A DNA stretch of 64,000 nucleotides from Komagataeibacter xylinus. GTDB taxonomy: Bacteria; Pseudomonadota; Alphaproteobacteria; Acetobacterales; Acetobacteraceae. This document shows positions 33,701-42,710 of this stretch, piece after piece. The notes under the pieces were generated by a model. It was given only the letters and a program-made list of their open reading frames with translations, searched no databases and was not told where the DNA came from. Each line of letters opens with the position of its first letter. Position 1 is the first letter of the stretch. The translations under genes and the position numbers were made by a program. The DNA is taken from contig NZ_JARWSK010000001.1 of NCBI RefSeq assembly GCF_031081985.1, forward strand, positions 124,001-188,000, read 5' to 3'.

Positions 33701-36700
33701 TGGGCGGCAAGGCGCTGGAACAGGTCCGCCGTGGCGGGGCTGATGTCGAGATGGCGCAACTGCACCTGTGCCTGCGTCCAGGCCAGCGTGCGCACGCGCG
33801 TGAAGGCCGTGGCATCCTGATGGGTGTCGATCATGTCCAGCAGGGCGGCGCGGGTGGGGGCGGCCATGGTCCACACCGTGAGGCGGGCCACCGCGCCGGG
33901 GCGGATGGAGAGCGTGGTGCGGATGGCAAAGGCCGGGTCGAGCACCGTGCCGGTCGCACCCGACAGGCGCGCATGCGCATTCAAGGCGGCAGGGTCATGC
34001 ACATCGTGGCGGCGGCCGATAAAGCGGGCGCGGTCGGTTTCCACCTCGACCGCGCTGTCGCACACTACCATCTGCGCCACCCATATCCCGGCTTCCTCGG
34101 GCGCGCGCCTGCGGCGGGTGGCGATCAGCGCGCGGGCTTCAGGCAGGTATTCGGTCTGCACGAACAGTTTGGTGAAGGCCGGGTGCGCCAGGTCCGCGTT
34201 CTGCCCCAGCAGGGCCAGTTCGCTGTAGCTGGTGACCTCGATCTCCATCGTCTCGCTGCCTGCGTTGTAGAGTGAAAGCTGGCGGGTCTCGGCGTCATCC
34301 TCGGCGGAGACCAGTATTTCCAGCGTCGTGGTCAGGTTGGCGTCGCGGCGGGCGAACTCGGCGCGATCTTCATGAAAGGCCACGCCATATTCATCCGGCT
34401 GTGCTGCACAGGGCTGTGCCGTGGCCGACCATACCCGGCCCGTGCCCCGGTCGCGCAGGTAGATGTACTGGCCGTATTCATCGCATGTCACGTCCTCGCG
34501 CCAGCGCGTGACGGCATGGTCGAGCCAGCGGCTGTAGCCTGAGCCTGCCGCCGTGAGCATGACCGTGTACCGTCCGTTGGAAAGCAGGTGGGTGACCGGC
34601 TGCACCGTGTCGGCCCGGTCAAGGTAACGGCCCGCGGGCGTTGTAACGGGTGGGGCGGGAGCCTTGCTGTCATCTTCGAGTGGCAGGGGGCGGGCTACGG
34701 CGCCCCTGCGCGGTGCACGTTCCTGCAGCAGCAGTTCGGCCGAGGCCATGAGCGGATCATCATGAAAGCGCGTGCGCATGATGCCGCCCATGAGTGTATC
34801 GGCCACTGCAAGGATCGACATGCCCTGATGGTGCGCCATATAGGCCCGGATGATGGCGACAGGGCTGCGGTCCGGCACGCGGCCGGGCGTGTAGTCGAGG
34901 GATTCATAAAACCCGTACCGGCCCAGCGCGCCGGTTTTTTCCAGCACGTACAGGTTGGCCACCGCCTTTTGCGGGTCGACCATGGCGGCAAGCGCCGTGG
35001 CGTAGGGGGCCACGACCCGGTCAAGCCCCAGCCCGCGCTTGAGCCCCAGCCCCGGCACGCCAAAGTTGGAATACTGGTAGGTATATTCCAGATCACGCAC
35101 GTTATAGGCGGATTCCGATATGCCCCATGGCAGGCCGCGCGCCTGCCCGTAGGCGATCTGGCGCTGCACGATCAGCGTATTGGTCTGCTCGAGCAGGCTG
35201 CCCATGGGCGCGCGCATGACCAGCGAGGGCATGAGATATTCAAACATCGACCCCGACCACAACACCAGCGCCGCCCCGTTGCCCACCGGCGTGATGGAGC
35301 GGCCAAGGCGGAACCAGTCCTGGGCGGGCATGTCGCCCTTGGCGATGGCGAAAAACACCGCCAGCCGCGCCTCCGAGGCCAGCAGGTCGTAGCAGTTTGT
35401 ATCCTGCGTGTCCTCCGCCACGAGGTAGCCGATCGAGAGCAGCTTGCGCGCCGGGTCGCACAGGAACCTGAAATCCATCTCCTGCGCCATGTGCCGCGCC
35501 GCCTGCGCGAGGGCGACAAGGCGCGGGGCAAGGGTTGCGTGCAGGCCTTGGTCAAGGTCGCGCGCGTGGCTCTCCAGCGTGCGCAGGGGCGCCGCGATCC
35601 AGAACAGCGGGTCGGCTGCACTGTCAGGCGCGGTGTCGGGCAGGTTGCTGTACAGCACGGCAGCATGATCGACCGTGGCCTGCGCCTGGCGGCGCAGGCG
35701 GGTGAGTTCGGCGGTCGATCGGGCTGCTGTGTCGGACAGGATGGCGTTTTTCAGCCCCGTGAGCAGGCGCAGCAACTGCCGTTCGGGGGCGCTATGGTTG
35801 CGGCGCGCGCCATTGCTGAAGGTGAGATCGGCCATGGCGATGTTGAGCGCATCGGTCATGCCCGCGCGCCACGGGTCGGTTTCCGGCCCGCGTTCAGCCC
35901 AGCGCTGGCACGCGCTGGCCAGCGCGATGAGGTGACCGGCCATGTTGCCGCTATCCACGCTCGACACATAGGCAGGGTCAAGCGGGCGCAGGTCATCGGT
36001 TGCATACCAGTTGTAAAAATGCCCCCGGTAGCGCGGCATGCGCGCCAGGGTGGCGAAGGTCGCCTCCAGCCGGGCTACGGTATCGGCCAGTCCGGTCCAG
36101 CCAAAGTCACGCGCGCTGATGGTGCATAGCAGGTAGAGGCCGATATTGGTGGGCGAGGTGCGGCGCGCCAGGAGAGGGGCAGGGTCTTCCTGAAAATTGT
36201 CAGGGGGCAGCATGTTGTCGGCGGGGGTGACATAGGTCTCGAAAAAGCGCCATGTGCGCCGCGCGGTCATGCGCAGGGCGCGGATATCGGTGCGCGAGGG
36301 GCGCGAGCGCGCGGCAATGACCGGCGTGCGGCTGGCCCACATGGCAATGGCGGGCGAAAGCCCCCACAGCACCGCCACCGGCACGCACATGAACAGGCTC
36401 CACGGCGCCCACAGGCATGTGGCAAGCGTGATGCCACCTGCCAGAACCGGCCCGGACAGCATATGCCCGTAATACCCCGCAAGGCCGGGGCGCATGCGGT
36501 CGGTCAACTGGTCGGCCGGCACCCATTGCAGCATGTGCCGCCTCGTTATGAACACGCGCACCATCGTGCGCCCGATCGCATCGGCCATGAACCATGCCTG
36601 GTGGGCAAGGAAGGTGATGTTGAGGAAGGTCATCACCCCCGCCTCGGCGCTGGCAGCGCCGAGCACGCTGAAATAGCTGCGCAGCGTGATCCATTCCCGC

Positions 36701-39321
36701 CGGGGCACGAAATCGGCCAGCACGGGCAGGAAGGCGGGCAGGGCGATGGCCAGCAGCATGAAGGCGGTCCAGGCAAGGGCCACATGAAAAGGCAGGAACC
36801 ATGCCCCCACCAGTGCGGCAGTTGCCAGCGGCATGCTGAGCGTGCGGCGCAGGTTGTCGAGCATCTTCCACCGTGCGATGCCTGATACATGGCTGCGTGG
36901 CGTGCGGCCCGCGCCCGACATGACCCATGGCAGAAGCTGCCAGTCGCCGCGTGTCCAGCGATGCAGGCGCTGGGCGGCGACAAGGTAGTCGGTGGGAAAA
37001 TCCTCCACCACCTCGATGTCGGATGCCAGTCCTGCGCGGGCGAATATGCCCTCGAACAGGTCATGGCTGAGCAGTGTTGAGTCCGGCACGCGCCGTGCAA
37101 GGGCCGCCTCGAAGGCATCGATGTCGTATATGCCCTTGCCTGCGTATGACCCTTCGCCAAACATGTCCTGGTACAGGTCGGACACGGCGGCGGAATAGGC
37201 GTCTATGCCGCTCGCACTGGCATAGATGCGCTGGAACAGCGTGCTGTGGTGGCCGACCGGCAGGGCAGGCGTTACCCGTGGCTGGAGGATGGCATAGCCT
37301 TCATGCACCCGGCCCGATACGGGGTCGAAGCGCGGGGCATTGAGCGGGTGGGCGATCTTGCCGATCAGCCGGCGCACGGTGTCAAGCGGCAGGCGCGTGT
37401 CGGCATCAAGCGTGATGACGTATTGTATGGCCTGTGGCAGGGGGTGTGCTGCTGGCATGAAGGTGGTGTCGGTCGCGCCGCGCAGCAGGCAGTTGAGTTC
37501 GTGCAGCTTGCCGCGCTTGCGCTCCCAGCCCATCCAGACCTGTTCGCTCTCCACCCAGACCCGCCTGCGGTGCAGCACGAAAAAGCGCGTGCCACCCGGG
37601 GCAGGGCCATATTTGTGGTTGAGTTTCGCCACGCCCGCCAGTGCTGCCGCCAGCAGGGGCTGGTCATCGGGCGCGTTCGGGGTAGGGGTGTCGGGCCAGT
37701 CGGACAGGAGGGCGAAATGCACTTCGTCATCACGCGTGGCAAGGTAATGCACCTCAAGGCGGGCCAGCAGGGCGGCTACGGTGGCGGGCGTGGTGAGCAG
37801 GGCGGGCACGACCACCATGCTGCGTTGCGTGGACGGAATCCCCTCCCTGAACTCAAGCCCCGGCAGGGCGGTGGCCTGTATGACCTCGAGCGCCAGGCGG
37901 TTCACGCACGCGACCGCCGCCTCGGATGCGGGCACGAAGGCAAGGGCCGCCAGCAGCCATGAAGCGCCCCCCATGGCGGCATCGCACAACCACAGTGGCA
38001 GGGCGAGGAACAGGAGCGTCAGCGTGGTGACGACTGCGCTGTAGGCCATGATGCCCCGTGCGCAGAACGCCCGCACCAGGGTGAGCCTTGCGGTGGGGCG
38101 AAAGCCGATGGCGTGCTCAAGCTGCGCCCTTCCGGCCATGAGCAGGTAATAGCCGGGGTCGGCGCGGCGGGGGTCATCGGGTGTTGCTTCCCCGGCCTGC
38201 CGGGCCAGGGCTACCGCGCGTTCGGCTATGGCGATTTCGCCCAGTTCGCTGCCGTGGGCTAGTTCCTCGATGGCCTTGCGGTACAGGTCGCGACTGGCAA
38301 AATCAGCCCTGCTGAAGCTGTCATAGGCCCCCAAAACCCGGTTGACGAGGCAGACCCGCTCGAAGGCGTCGGTCCAGTCAAATCCCGCGATCAGGCGCAG
38401 GCTGGTAATGATGTTGCGGATGGTGGCGTTGAACGAGCCCTGCTCCAGCAGGTCGTCATGCACCGCGTTGTCCATTGTGGTGCCCCGGTCGGCCAGGCGC
38501 TGCGCCAGCCAGATCAGGGCAGGATCCTTTTCCGGGTCCAGCCCGCGTGAGCGGTGGACAAGCTGGGCGGTAAAGGCATGGGTGAGCGTGTGTGGCGCCA
38601 CCGAGGCAAGCAGTGCGGACAGGGTGGCGGGCGTATCCTTGCGGCAGGCGGCAAGCTGGTCGGCAAGGGCGTCGGCTTCGCGCCTGCTGGCATTGTTGGC
38701 CATGATCGCGCCCGTGACCCGGCGCAGGTTCTCGATCAGTACGATGCGCAGCGTGATGGATACGGCCCACAGTTCGCCAATGTTCAGTGGCGTGACACTC
38801 TGGTAGGCCAGCAGGTAGGCATAGAGCATGGCGGGCTGGATATTGCTGTCAGTGTGCGCCACGAGCGCCCATGTCACGCCAAACACGCGTGGCAGGCCCG
38901 CAAACGGGCCGCCCGCCAGCTTGGGCAGGCGCGCGTAGTAGCCCGGCGGCAGGTCAAGGTCCGTCTCGCGGATCTGCATGTCGATCAGCGCGTAGTTATC
39001 GGCCAGCCACTGGGCGGCGGGGGTCAGTTGCCTGCCCGCCTGCATGGCCTCGGCAATGCGGGCATCCGCCGCGCGCAGGAAGGCGCCGTTCTGCGCCAGC
39101 CTGCGTGCCAGGGGCTGCCCGTACCCGCGTGGGTCAGGGGTTATGGTCTGGGCGACGGCCAGGCTTCTGGCATGGGCTTCGAGCCGTTCGGGGCCAAAAA
39201 TCTCGCTTCTGATGGGTGTGGCATCCTCCTGCCATGCTGGCCGGGCGGTCCATCGGGGCAGGCGCGCCAGCCAGGAGCGCAACGCACCACCGGGTCGAGA
39301 GGGGCGTGTGGTGGCGTTCAT
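30766..39321 (-). CDS. ndvB: Cyclic beta-1,2-glucan synthase (NdvB/Cgs type)
   Basis: A giant inner-membrane enzyme of 2851 residues that polymerises glucose from UDP-glucose and cyclises it into periplasmic cyclic beta-1,2-glucan. Membrane segments flank a GT84 glycosyltransferase domain with ITLDADTRLP near residue 640 and HRWTRGDWQ near 792. A glucoamylase-like region around 1480 (AHHQGMS) and a C-terminal GH94 phosphorylase-like domain with GTGDWNDGMN near 2524 control chain length. Length matches Brucella and rhizobial Cgs (about 2800-2870). ATG 39321 is preferred because the upstream extension lacks support. Cyclic glucans serve in osmoadaptation and host interaction in relatives. Confidence 0.93.
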   Translation of the reverse strand: MNATTRPSRPGGALRSWLARLPRWTARPAWQEDATPIRSEIFGPERLEAHARSLAVAQTITPDPRGYGQPLARRLAQNGAFLRAADARIAEAMQAGRQLTPAAQWLADNYALIDMQIRETDLDLPPGYYARLPKLAGGPFAGLPRVFGVTWALVAHTDSNIQPAMLYAYLLAYQSVTPLNIGELWAVSITLRIVLIENLRRVTGAIMANNASRREADALADQLAACRKDTPATLSALLASVAPHTLTHAFTAQLVHRSRGLDPEKDPALIWLAQRLADRGTTMDNAVHDDLLEQGSFNATIRNIITSLRLIAGFDWTDAFERVCLVNRVLGAYDSFSRADFASRDLYRKAIEELAHGSELGEIAIAERAVALARQAGEATPDDPRRADPGYYLLMAGRAQLEHAIGFRPTARLTLVRAFCARGIMAYSAVVTTLTLLFLALPLWLCDAAMGGASWLLAALAFVPASEAAVACVNRLALEVIQATALPGLEFREGIPSTQRSMVVVPALLTTPATVAALLARLEVHYLATRDDEVHFALLSDWPDTPTPNAPDDQPLLAAALAGVAKLNHKYGPAPGGTRFFVLHRRRVWVESEQVWMGWERKRGKLHELNCLLRGATDTTFMPAAHPLPQAIQYVITLDADTRLPLDTVRRLIGKIAHPLNAPRFDPVSGRVHEGYAILQPRVTPALPVGHHSTLFQRIYASASGIDAYSAAVSDLYQDMFGEGSYAGKGIYDIDAFEAALARRVPDSTLLSHDLFEGIFARAGLASDIEVVEDFPTDYLVAAQRLHRWTRGDWQLLPWVMSGAGRTPRSHVSGIARWKMLDNLRRTLSMPLATAALVGAWFLPFHVALAWTAFMLLAIALPAFLPVLADFVPRREWITLRSYFSVLGAASAEAGVMTFLNITFLAHQAWFMADAIGRTMVRVFITRRHMLQWVPADQLTDRMRPGLAGYYGHMLSGPVLAGGITLATCLWAPWSLFMCVPVAVLWGLSPAIAMWASRTPVIAARSRPSRTDIRALRMTARRTWRFFETYVTPADNMLPPDNFQEDPAPLLARRTSPTNIGLYLLCTISARDFGWTGLADTVARLEATFATLARMPRYRGHFYNWYATDDLRPLDPAYVSSVDSGNMAGHLIALASACQRWAERGPETDPWRAGMTDALNIAMADLTFSNGARRNHSAPERQLLRLLTGLKNAILSDTAARSTAELTRLRRQAQATVDHAAVLYSNLPDTAPDSAADPLFWIAAPLRTLESHARDLDQGLHATLAPRLVALAQAARHMAQEMDFRFLCDPARKLLSIGYLVAEDTQDTNCYDLLASEARLAVFFAIAKGDMPAQDWFRLGRSITPVGNGAALVLWSGSMFEYLMPSLVMRAPMGSLLEQTNTLIVQRQIAYGQARGLPWGISESAYNVRDLEYTYQYSNFGVPGLGLKRGLGLDRVVAPYATALAAMVDPQKAVANLYVLEKTGALGRYGFYESLDYTPGRVPDRSPVAIIRAYMAHHQGMSILAVADTLMGGIMRTRFHDDPLMASAELLLQERAPRRGAVARPLPLEDDSKAPAPPVTTPAGRYLDRADTVQPVTHLLSNGRYTVMLTAAGSGYSRWLDHAVTRWREDVTCDEYGQYIYLRDRGTGRVWSATAQPCAAQPDEYGVAFHEDRAEFARRDANLTTTLEILVSAEDDAETRQLSLYNAGSETMEIEVTSYSELALLGQNADLAHPAFTKLFVQTEYLPEARALIATRRRRAPEEAGIWVAQMVVCDSAVEVETDRARFIGRRHDVHDPAALNAHARLSGATGTVLDPAFAIRTTLSIRPGAVARLTVWTMAAPTRAALLDMIDTHQDATAFTRVRTLAWTQAQVQLRHLDISPATADLFQRLAAHILYAGPALRADATTIARGAGPQPLLWGQGISGDLPLLVLRIRAADDTAVVRHLLVAQEYLRLKQVAVDLVILNEHPSSYMQDLQVALDQMVHATLRTASTAGSVRVLRADLVAPVVLDLILSVARVVLVAGQGLAEQLDRADGAQARPGLPARAMPRQPATAFAVPPVPALEFFNGHGGFAQDGREYVIVLAPGQTTPAPWVNIITNETFGFQVTAEGSGHTWWGNSREHQLTPWSNDPVSDHCGEIIYLRDENSGTLWCPSAATRRDAAATYVTRHGRGYTCQDRVAHGIASTLLQYVPPTDPVKITRIQLRNLSAQPRTLSVTAYVEWVLGPARSKAAPFILTERDGETGALFARNRWQAEYAGRVAFVDMGGYLSASSGDRTAFIGRNGSVENPAAFTRPNGVQGRTGAGLDPCGVVQTMATVPPGGRVEIVFLLGEGENEADARRLITHYRTANLDAVLEAATSAWEQVTGSIQVSTPDRALDIMLNGWLLYQTLASRVWARAGFYQASGAYGFRDQLQDGMALALCRPAAVRAHLLRAASRQFVEGDVQHWWLPLTGAGVRTHISDDRAWLAHTVAHYVSTTGDGGVLDEIIPFLEAPPLPLEEHDRFMVPAVSSQTGTLFEHCARALDQALATGAHGLPLMGTGDWNDGMNRVGEHGRGESVWLGWFLHAALGSFIPLARSRGEHARAQAWEAHRQALATALEATWDGDWYLRAYFDDGTPLGSHTSAECQIDAISQSWSVLSGVGAPDRVAHAMRSVRKLLVRADEGLVLVLAPPFDTIGPDPGYIRGYPPGIRENGGQYTHAALWTVMAFAALGDGAQAHALLHIINPINHSLTPEAAGRYRLEPYVVAADVYSRPPHVGRGGWSWYTGSAGWMQRVGVESLLGLRVLGTTLVVNPCIPPGWPEFTARLRWRTATYAITVSNPAHVSTGVRHVVLDGADLPATDPIGMVDDGVTHIVAVTLGPPPQAAT

Positions 39322-39374
39322 GTCATGCTCCAGCCGGAGCGCGTGGCAGGCAACCGCCACGCGCTCGCGTGTTT

Positions 39375-39566
39375 TTATTTACGGAAAAGGCTTTTCCTTG
39401 GTTGTTGCACCGGGGGCTGTTGCGCCGGGTTGGCAAGACGGTGCCACAGGCCGGACCGGGCCTGCGCTGGTGGCGTACCGGGCCGTGTGGGCGCCAGTGT
39501 GACGGATGGGGGCTGGACCACGGGCTTGTCCGGGCCTTGTGCCGGGCGGGTGCGGGATGCATCCAT
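39375..39566 (-). CDS. 63-residue basic proline-rich protein before ndvB
   Basis: Starts MDASRTRPAQGPDKPVVQPP and ends PRKSLFRK. An excellent ribosome-binding site (AAAGGAG, eight bases before ATG 39566) indicates a translated gene. It is basic, proline-rich, and without signal peptide or membrane segment. It ends 53 bases before the glucan synthase start on the same strand, so it may be cotranscribed. No family recognised. Confidence 0.55.
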   Translation of the reverse strand: MDASRTRPAQGPDKPVVQPPSVTLAPTRPGTPPAQARSGLWHRLANPAQQPPVQQPRKSLFRK

Positions 39567-39842
39567 CGGCTGTTCTCCTTTGTCTGGAGCGGGTGGCTAC
39601 ATGTAAAGGGTGGTGCAGGGGTGCCGCGCACAAGGGCGGCCTGCATGGCATGAACGGGCACCGTGCGGCACCGTTTCATGGCGGTGTCGGTATTTTATTT
39701 CATTCATGCGGTCATGACTGATTGAGGGGCGCGACACGACACCAAAAAGACATGAATTATTGTCGTTCATGGGCATGAATATTTTGTCAGATACCGATGG
39801 CCCGGCCTGTGCGTTAAAGGGGCAGGCCCGGCTGAGACAGGT

Positions 39843-41441
39843 ATGGCATTCATGTCCAATGTAGCGCGCTTTGAGTATATCCTCATGCTGATCGTGCTCA
39901 TCGTCGGGCTGGAACTTGCCGCGCGCAAGATGCGCCTGCCGCCGGCCGCAGCCCTTGTGCTGGGTGGTATTGCCATAGCACTCGCCCCCGGCCTGCCGGT
40001 GCTTGAAATCGACCCTGACCTCGTGCTGATCGTGTTCCTGCCGCCGCTTTTGCTGGCGGGGGCGTATTTTTCGGTCTGGCATGCGTTTCGTGTGCATCTG
40101 TTTGGCATCCTGCAACTTGCGGTGGGGGGCGTTGCGTTCACCACGTTTGCCGTGGGGCTGGCCGCGCACTGGCTCATTCCCTCCTTGCCGTGGGCGGGGT
40201 GTTTCGTGCTGGGCGCCATTGTCGCCCCGCCCGATGCGGTAGCGGCCAAGGCCGTGCTCAAGCACGTGGTCCTGCCGGAGCGGATCACGACGCTGCTGGA
40301 AGGCGAAAGCCTGCTCGATGATGCGGCGAGCCTCGTCATCTACCGCTTTGCCACCGTTGCGGTGCTGACCGGCTCGTTCAGCCTTGTGCATGCCACCGTC
40401 ACCTTTGCGTGGCTGGCCATGGGCGGGCTGGTGCTCGGCGGCGGGCTGGGGTGGTTGTGGATCAGGCTTTTGCGCCGGGTGCGCGACCGGATCCTGAGCA
40501 TTACCATGACGCTGCTGCTGCCTTGGGTGGCCTATATCGGGGGGGAATGGCTCGGGGCGTCGGGGGTCATCACCACGGTTGTGGCGGGGCTGGTGCTGGG
40601 GTGGCGGCAGCATGACGTGTTCAGCGCCGATGAGCGCCTGCGCTGGGCGGCGGTGTGGGAAGTGCTGGTGTTCCTGTTCGAATCCCTTGTCTTTGTGCTG
40701 ATCGGCATGGCGCTGCATGCCATCGTGCTGCGCCACAGGGGCACGGGCTGGGTGGCGCAGGATGTGTTTGGTCCCGTCATGGGCATTGTGCTGGCGGTCA
40801 TGATCTCGCGCTTTGTGTGGATGGCCCTGACCGAGGGGCTGCGCATCGCCTGCGTGCCGCCATCACGGCGGCCGGGCATGCGGGGGTATCTGACCTATGT
40901 TGCGGTCATGGGGTGGTGTGGCATGCGTGGCGTGGTCAGCCTGGCCATCGTGCTGGCGCTGCCCGAGGGCATGCCCGAGCGTGACATCATGCAGATCGCG
41001 ACCTTCGTGGTCATTCTGGCCACCGTGCTGGGGCAGGGCACCACCATTGGCTGGCTGATCCGCATGACGGAGGGCGCGCGCGGGCAGGTGGCAGGGCAGC
41101 GGCAGTACCTGTCGGTATCGCAGGCGCGCGCGCTGATCGCCCGCGTGCAGGAGCGTGTCATGCAGCATCTGGCCTATGACGCGGATGGGCAACTGGTGCA
41201 TGACCGCCTGCTTGAGCAATATGCCTACCGCGCGGAGCTGGCCGAGCGTTTCAGCCATGAACAGGAGGCCCTGCAGGGGCGGCAGGATGCCCATTACCGT
41301 GCCCTGCTGGCCACCATAAAGGCGGGCCGCGCCGAATTGCTGCGCCTGCACCGCAGTGGCGAGATCCATGATGCCGTGCTGCACCAGCTTGAGCATGAAC
41401 TCGATTTGCAGCAGATGACGGCGGAAGGGGCTCTGATCTGA
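39843..41441 (+). CDS. Na+/H+ antiporter, CPA1 family
   Basis: A 532-residue membrane protein with about twelve helices and a C-terminal cytoplasmic helical tail (from about residue 410). The CPA1 signature is visible as APPDAVAAKAVLKHVVLP and LLEGESLLDDAASLVIYRFA, where DD replaces the common ND. Family members exchange Na+ or K+ for H+. ATG 39852 is an alternative start. A second antiporter of another family follows 107 bases downstream. Confidence 0.9.
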   Translation: MAFMSNVARFEYILMLIVLIVGLELAARKMRLPPAAALVLGGIAIALAPGLPVLEIDPDLVLIVFLPPLLLAGAYFSVWHAFRVHLFGILQLAVGGVAFTTFAVGLAAHWLIPSLPWAGCFVLGAIVAPPDAVAAKAVLKHVVLPERITTLLEGESLLDDAASLVIYRFATVAVLTGSFSLVHATVTFAWLAMGGLVLGGGLGWLWIRLLRRVRDRILSITMTLLLPWVAYIGGEWLGASGVITTVVAGLVLGWRQHDVFSADERLRWAAVWEVLVFLFESLVFVLIGMALHAIVLRHRGTGWVAQDVFGPVMGIVLAVMISRFVWMALTEGLRIACVPPSRRPGMRGYLTYVAVMGWCGMRGVVSLAIVLALPEGMPERDIMQIATFVVILATVLGQGTTIGWLIRMTEGARGQVAGQRQYLSVSQARALIARVQERVMQHLAYDADGQLVHDRLLEQYAYRAELAERFSHEQEALQGRQDAHYRALLATIKAGRAELLRLHRSGEIHDAVLHQLEHELDLQQMTAEGALI

Positions 41442-41548
41442 GTAGGTTTCAATCAGCTTCGCCAAAAAATTCTGAATGGTTTGCGCCAGTAGGTGCGCGG
41501 CGGGCAGCTTATTGCAATCCGGCAGCATTCGGGTGCAATGACAGCCAG

Positions 41549-42700
41549 ATGACCGTTCCGACCACTCTCCTGCCACAGCGCCTGCGGGCTTTCTTATGTT
41601 CCCCCGCAGGGGGTGCGTGCGCGTTGCTGCTGGCCTCCGTTCTGGGCTTCGGGCTGGCCAATTCGCCCTGGGCCGGGGCTTACGGGGCGGTAGCGCATTG
41701 CCCGTTCAGCGTTGCCATGCTGGGCGCGCAGGGGCCACGCACCTTGAGTGCTTGGGTGTCCGAGGGATTGATGGCGCTGTTTTTCCTGACCATCATCCTC
41801 GAAATCCGGCACGAAATCAGCGATGGCCATCTTTCCTCACCCCGCAAGGTCGCCCTGCCGCTGATTGGCGCGCTAGGCGGCATGGTGGTTTCGGCACTCA
41901 TTTACGCTGTTGTAACCCGTGGCACGGCGGAGGCGGCGCGCGGATGGGCCGTACCGATTGCGACCGATGCCGCCTTTACCCTGCCCATCATCCTGCTGCT
42001 GGGCGCGCGCGTGGCCCCTGCGGCACGGGTGTGGCTCATGGCGCTGGCCGTGTTTGATGACCTGCTGGGCATCGGGGTGATTGCGATCTTTTACGGTTCC
42101 GCGCCCTGCTGGCCCGCGCTCGCAGGTGCAGGCATGGTGCTGGCGGGGTTGGTTGTGGCCCGTTGTTGCGGGGTGGTCAACGCTGGCGTTTATGGGCTGG
42201 GTGGCGTGCTGTTATGGGGCCTGTGCGTGCGCGCGGGCGTGCAGCCAACGCTGGCGGGTGTGGCGATTGGCGCGTGCCTGCCTGCCGCGCTGGCGCGACC
42301 GGGGCTGAATGCGGTTGTGACATGGGGGGTGCTGCCGCTGTTTGGCTTCCTCAATGCAGGCGTGTCGCTTGCGGGGGCGCATATGGGCATGTTGCTGGCG
42401 CCCGTGCCGCTTGGGGTCACGCTGGGGCTGGTGGTGGGCAAGCCCGTGGGCGTTTTTGGCGCGAGCATGCTGGCGGTCAGGCTGGGGGTGGCAAGCGTGC
42501 CGGAGGCAACCCCGCGGCACATGCTGTTCGGGCTTTCGCTCTTGTGTGGCATTGGCTTTACCATCAGCCTGTTCATTGCAAGCCTTGCCTTTATGGACCC
42601 TGCTGTGGTGGGGACTGCGAAGCTGGGCATCTACGCGGGCTCCCTTGTTGCGGCGCTGTCGGGTTGGGTGTGGCTGCGGTTCGGGGGCAGGCCATCATAA
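41549..42700 (+). CDS. nhaA: Na+/H+ antiporter NhaA
   Basis: A 383-residue NhaA-family antiporter. It has the family motifs ATDAAFTLPIILLLGARV and ALAVFDDLLGIGVIAIFY, which contain the paired aspartates that bind Na+ or H+. About twelve helices; full length. NhaA exports Na+ at alkaline pH. It follows the CPA1 antiporter on the same strand, possibly with its own promoter, and converges with a LysR gene ten bases away. Confidence 0.93.
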   Translation: MTVPTTLLPQRLRAFLCSPAGGACALLLASVLGFGLANSPWAGAYGAVAHCPFSVAMLGAQGPRTLSAWVSEGLMALFFLTIILEIRHEISDGHLSSPRKVALPLIGALGGMVVSALIYAVVTRGTAEAARGWAVPIATDAAFTLPIILLLGARVAPAARVWLMALAVFDDLLGIGVIAIFYGSAPCWPALAGAGMVLAGLVVARCCGVVNAGVYGLGGVLLWGLCVRAGVQPTLAGVAIGACLPAALARPGLNAVVTWGVLPLFGFLNAGVSLAGAHMGMLLAPVPLGVTLGLVVGKPVGVFGASMLAVRLGVASVPEATPRHMLFGLSLLCGIGFTISLFIASLAFMDPAVVGTAKLGIYAGSLVAALSGWVWLRFGGRPS

Positions 42701-42710
42701 AACGTTTACT

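Noticed and set aside
34588-36129. 513-codon open frame on the plus strand
   Set aside because: It lies antisense to the cyclic glucan synthase gene, whose frame shows clear enzyme motifs; long antisense frames are expected in GC-rich DNA.
39597-40736. 379-codon open frame on the minus strand
   Set aside because: It is antisense to the CPA1 antiporter gene; low-complexity His/Gln/Pro sequence typical of a shadow.
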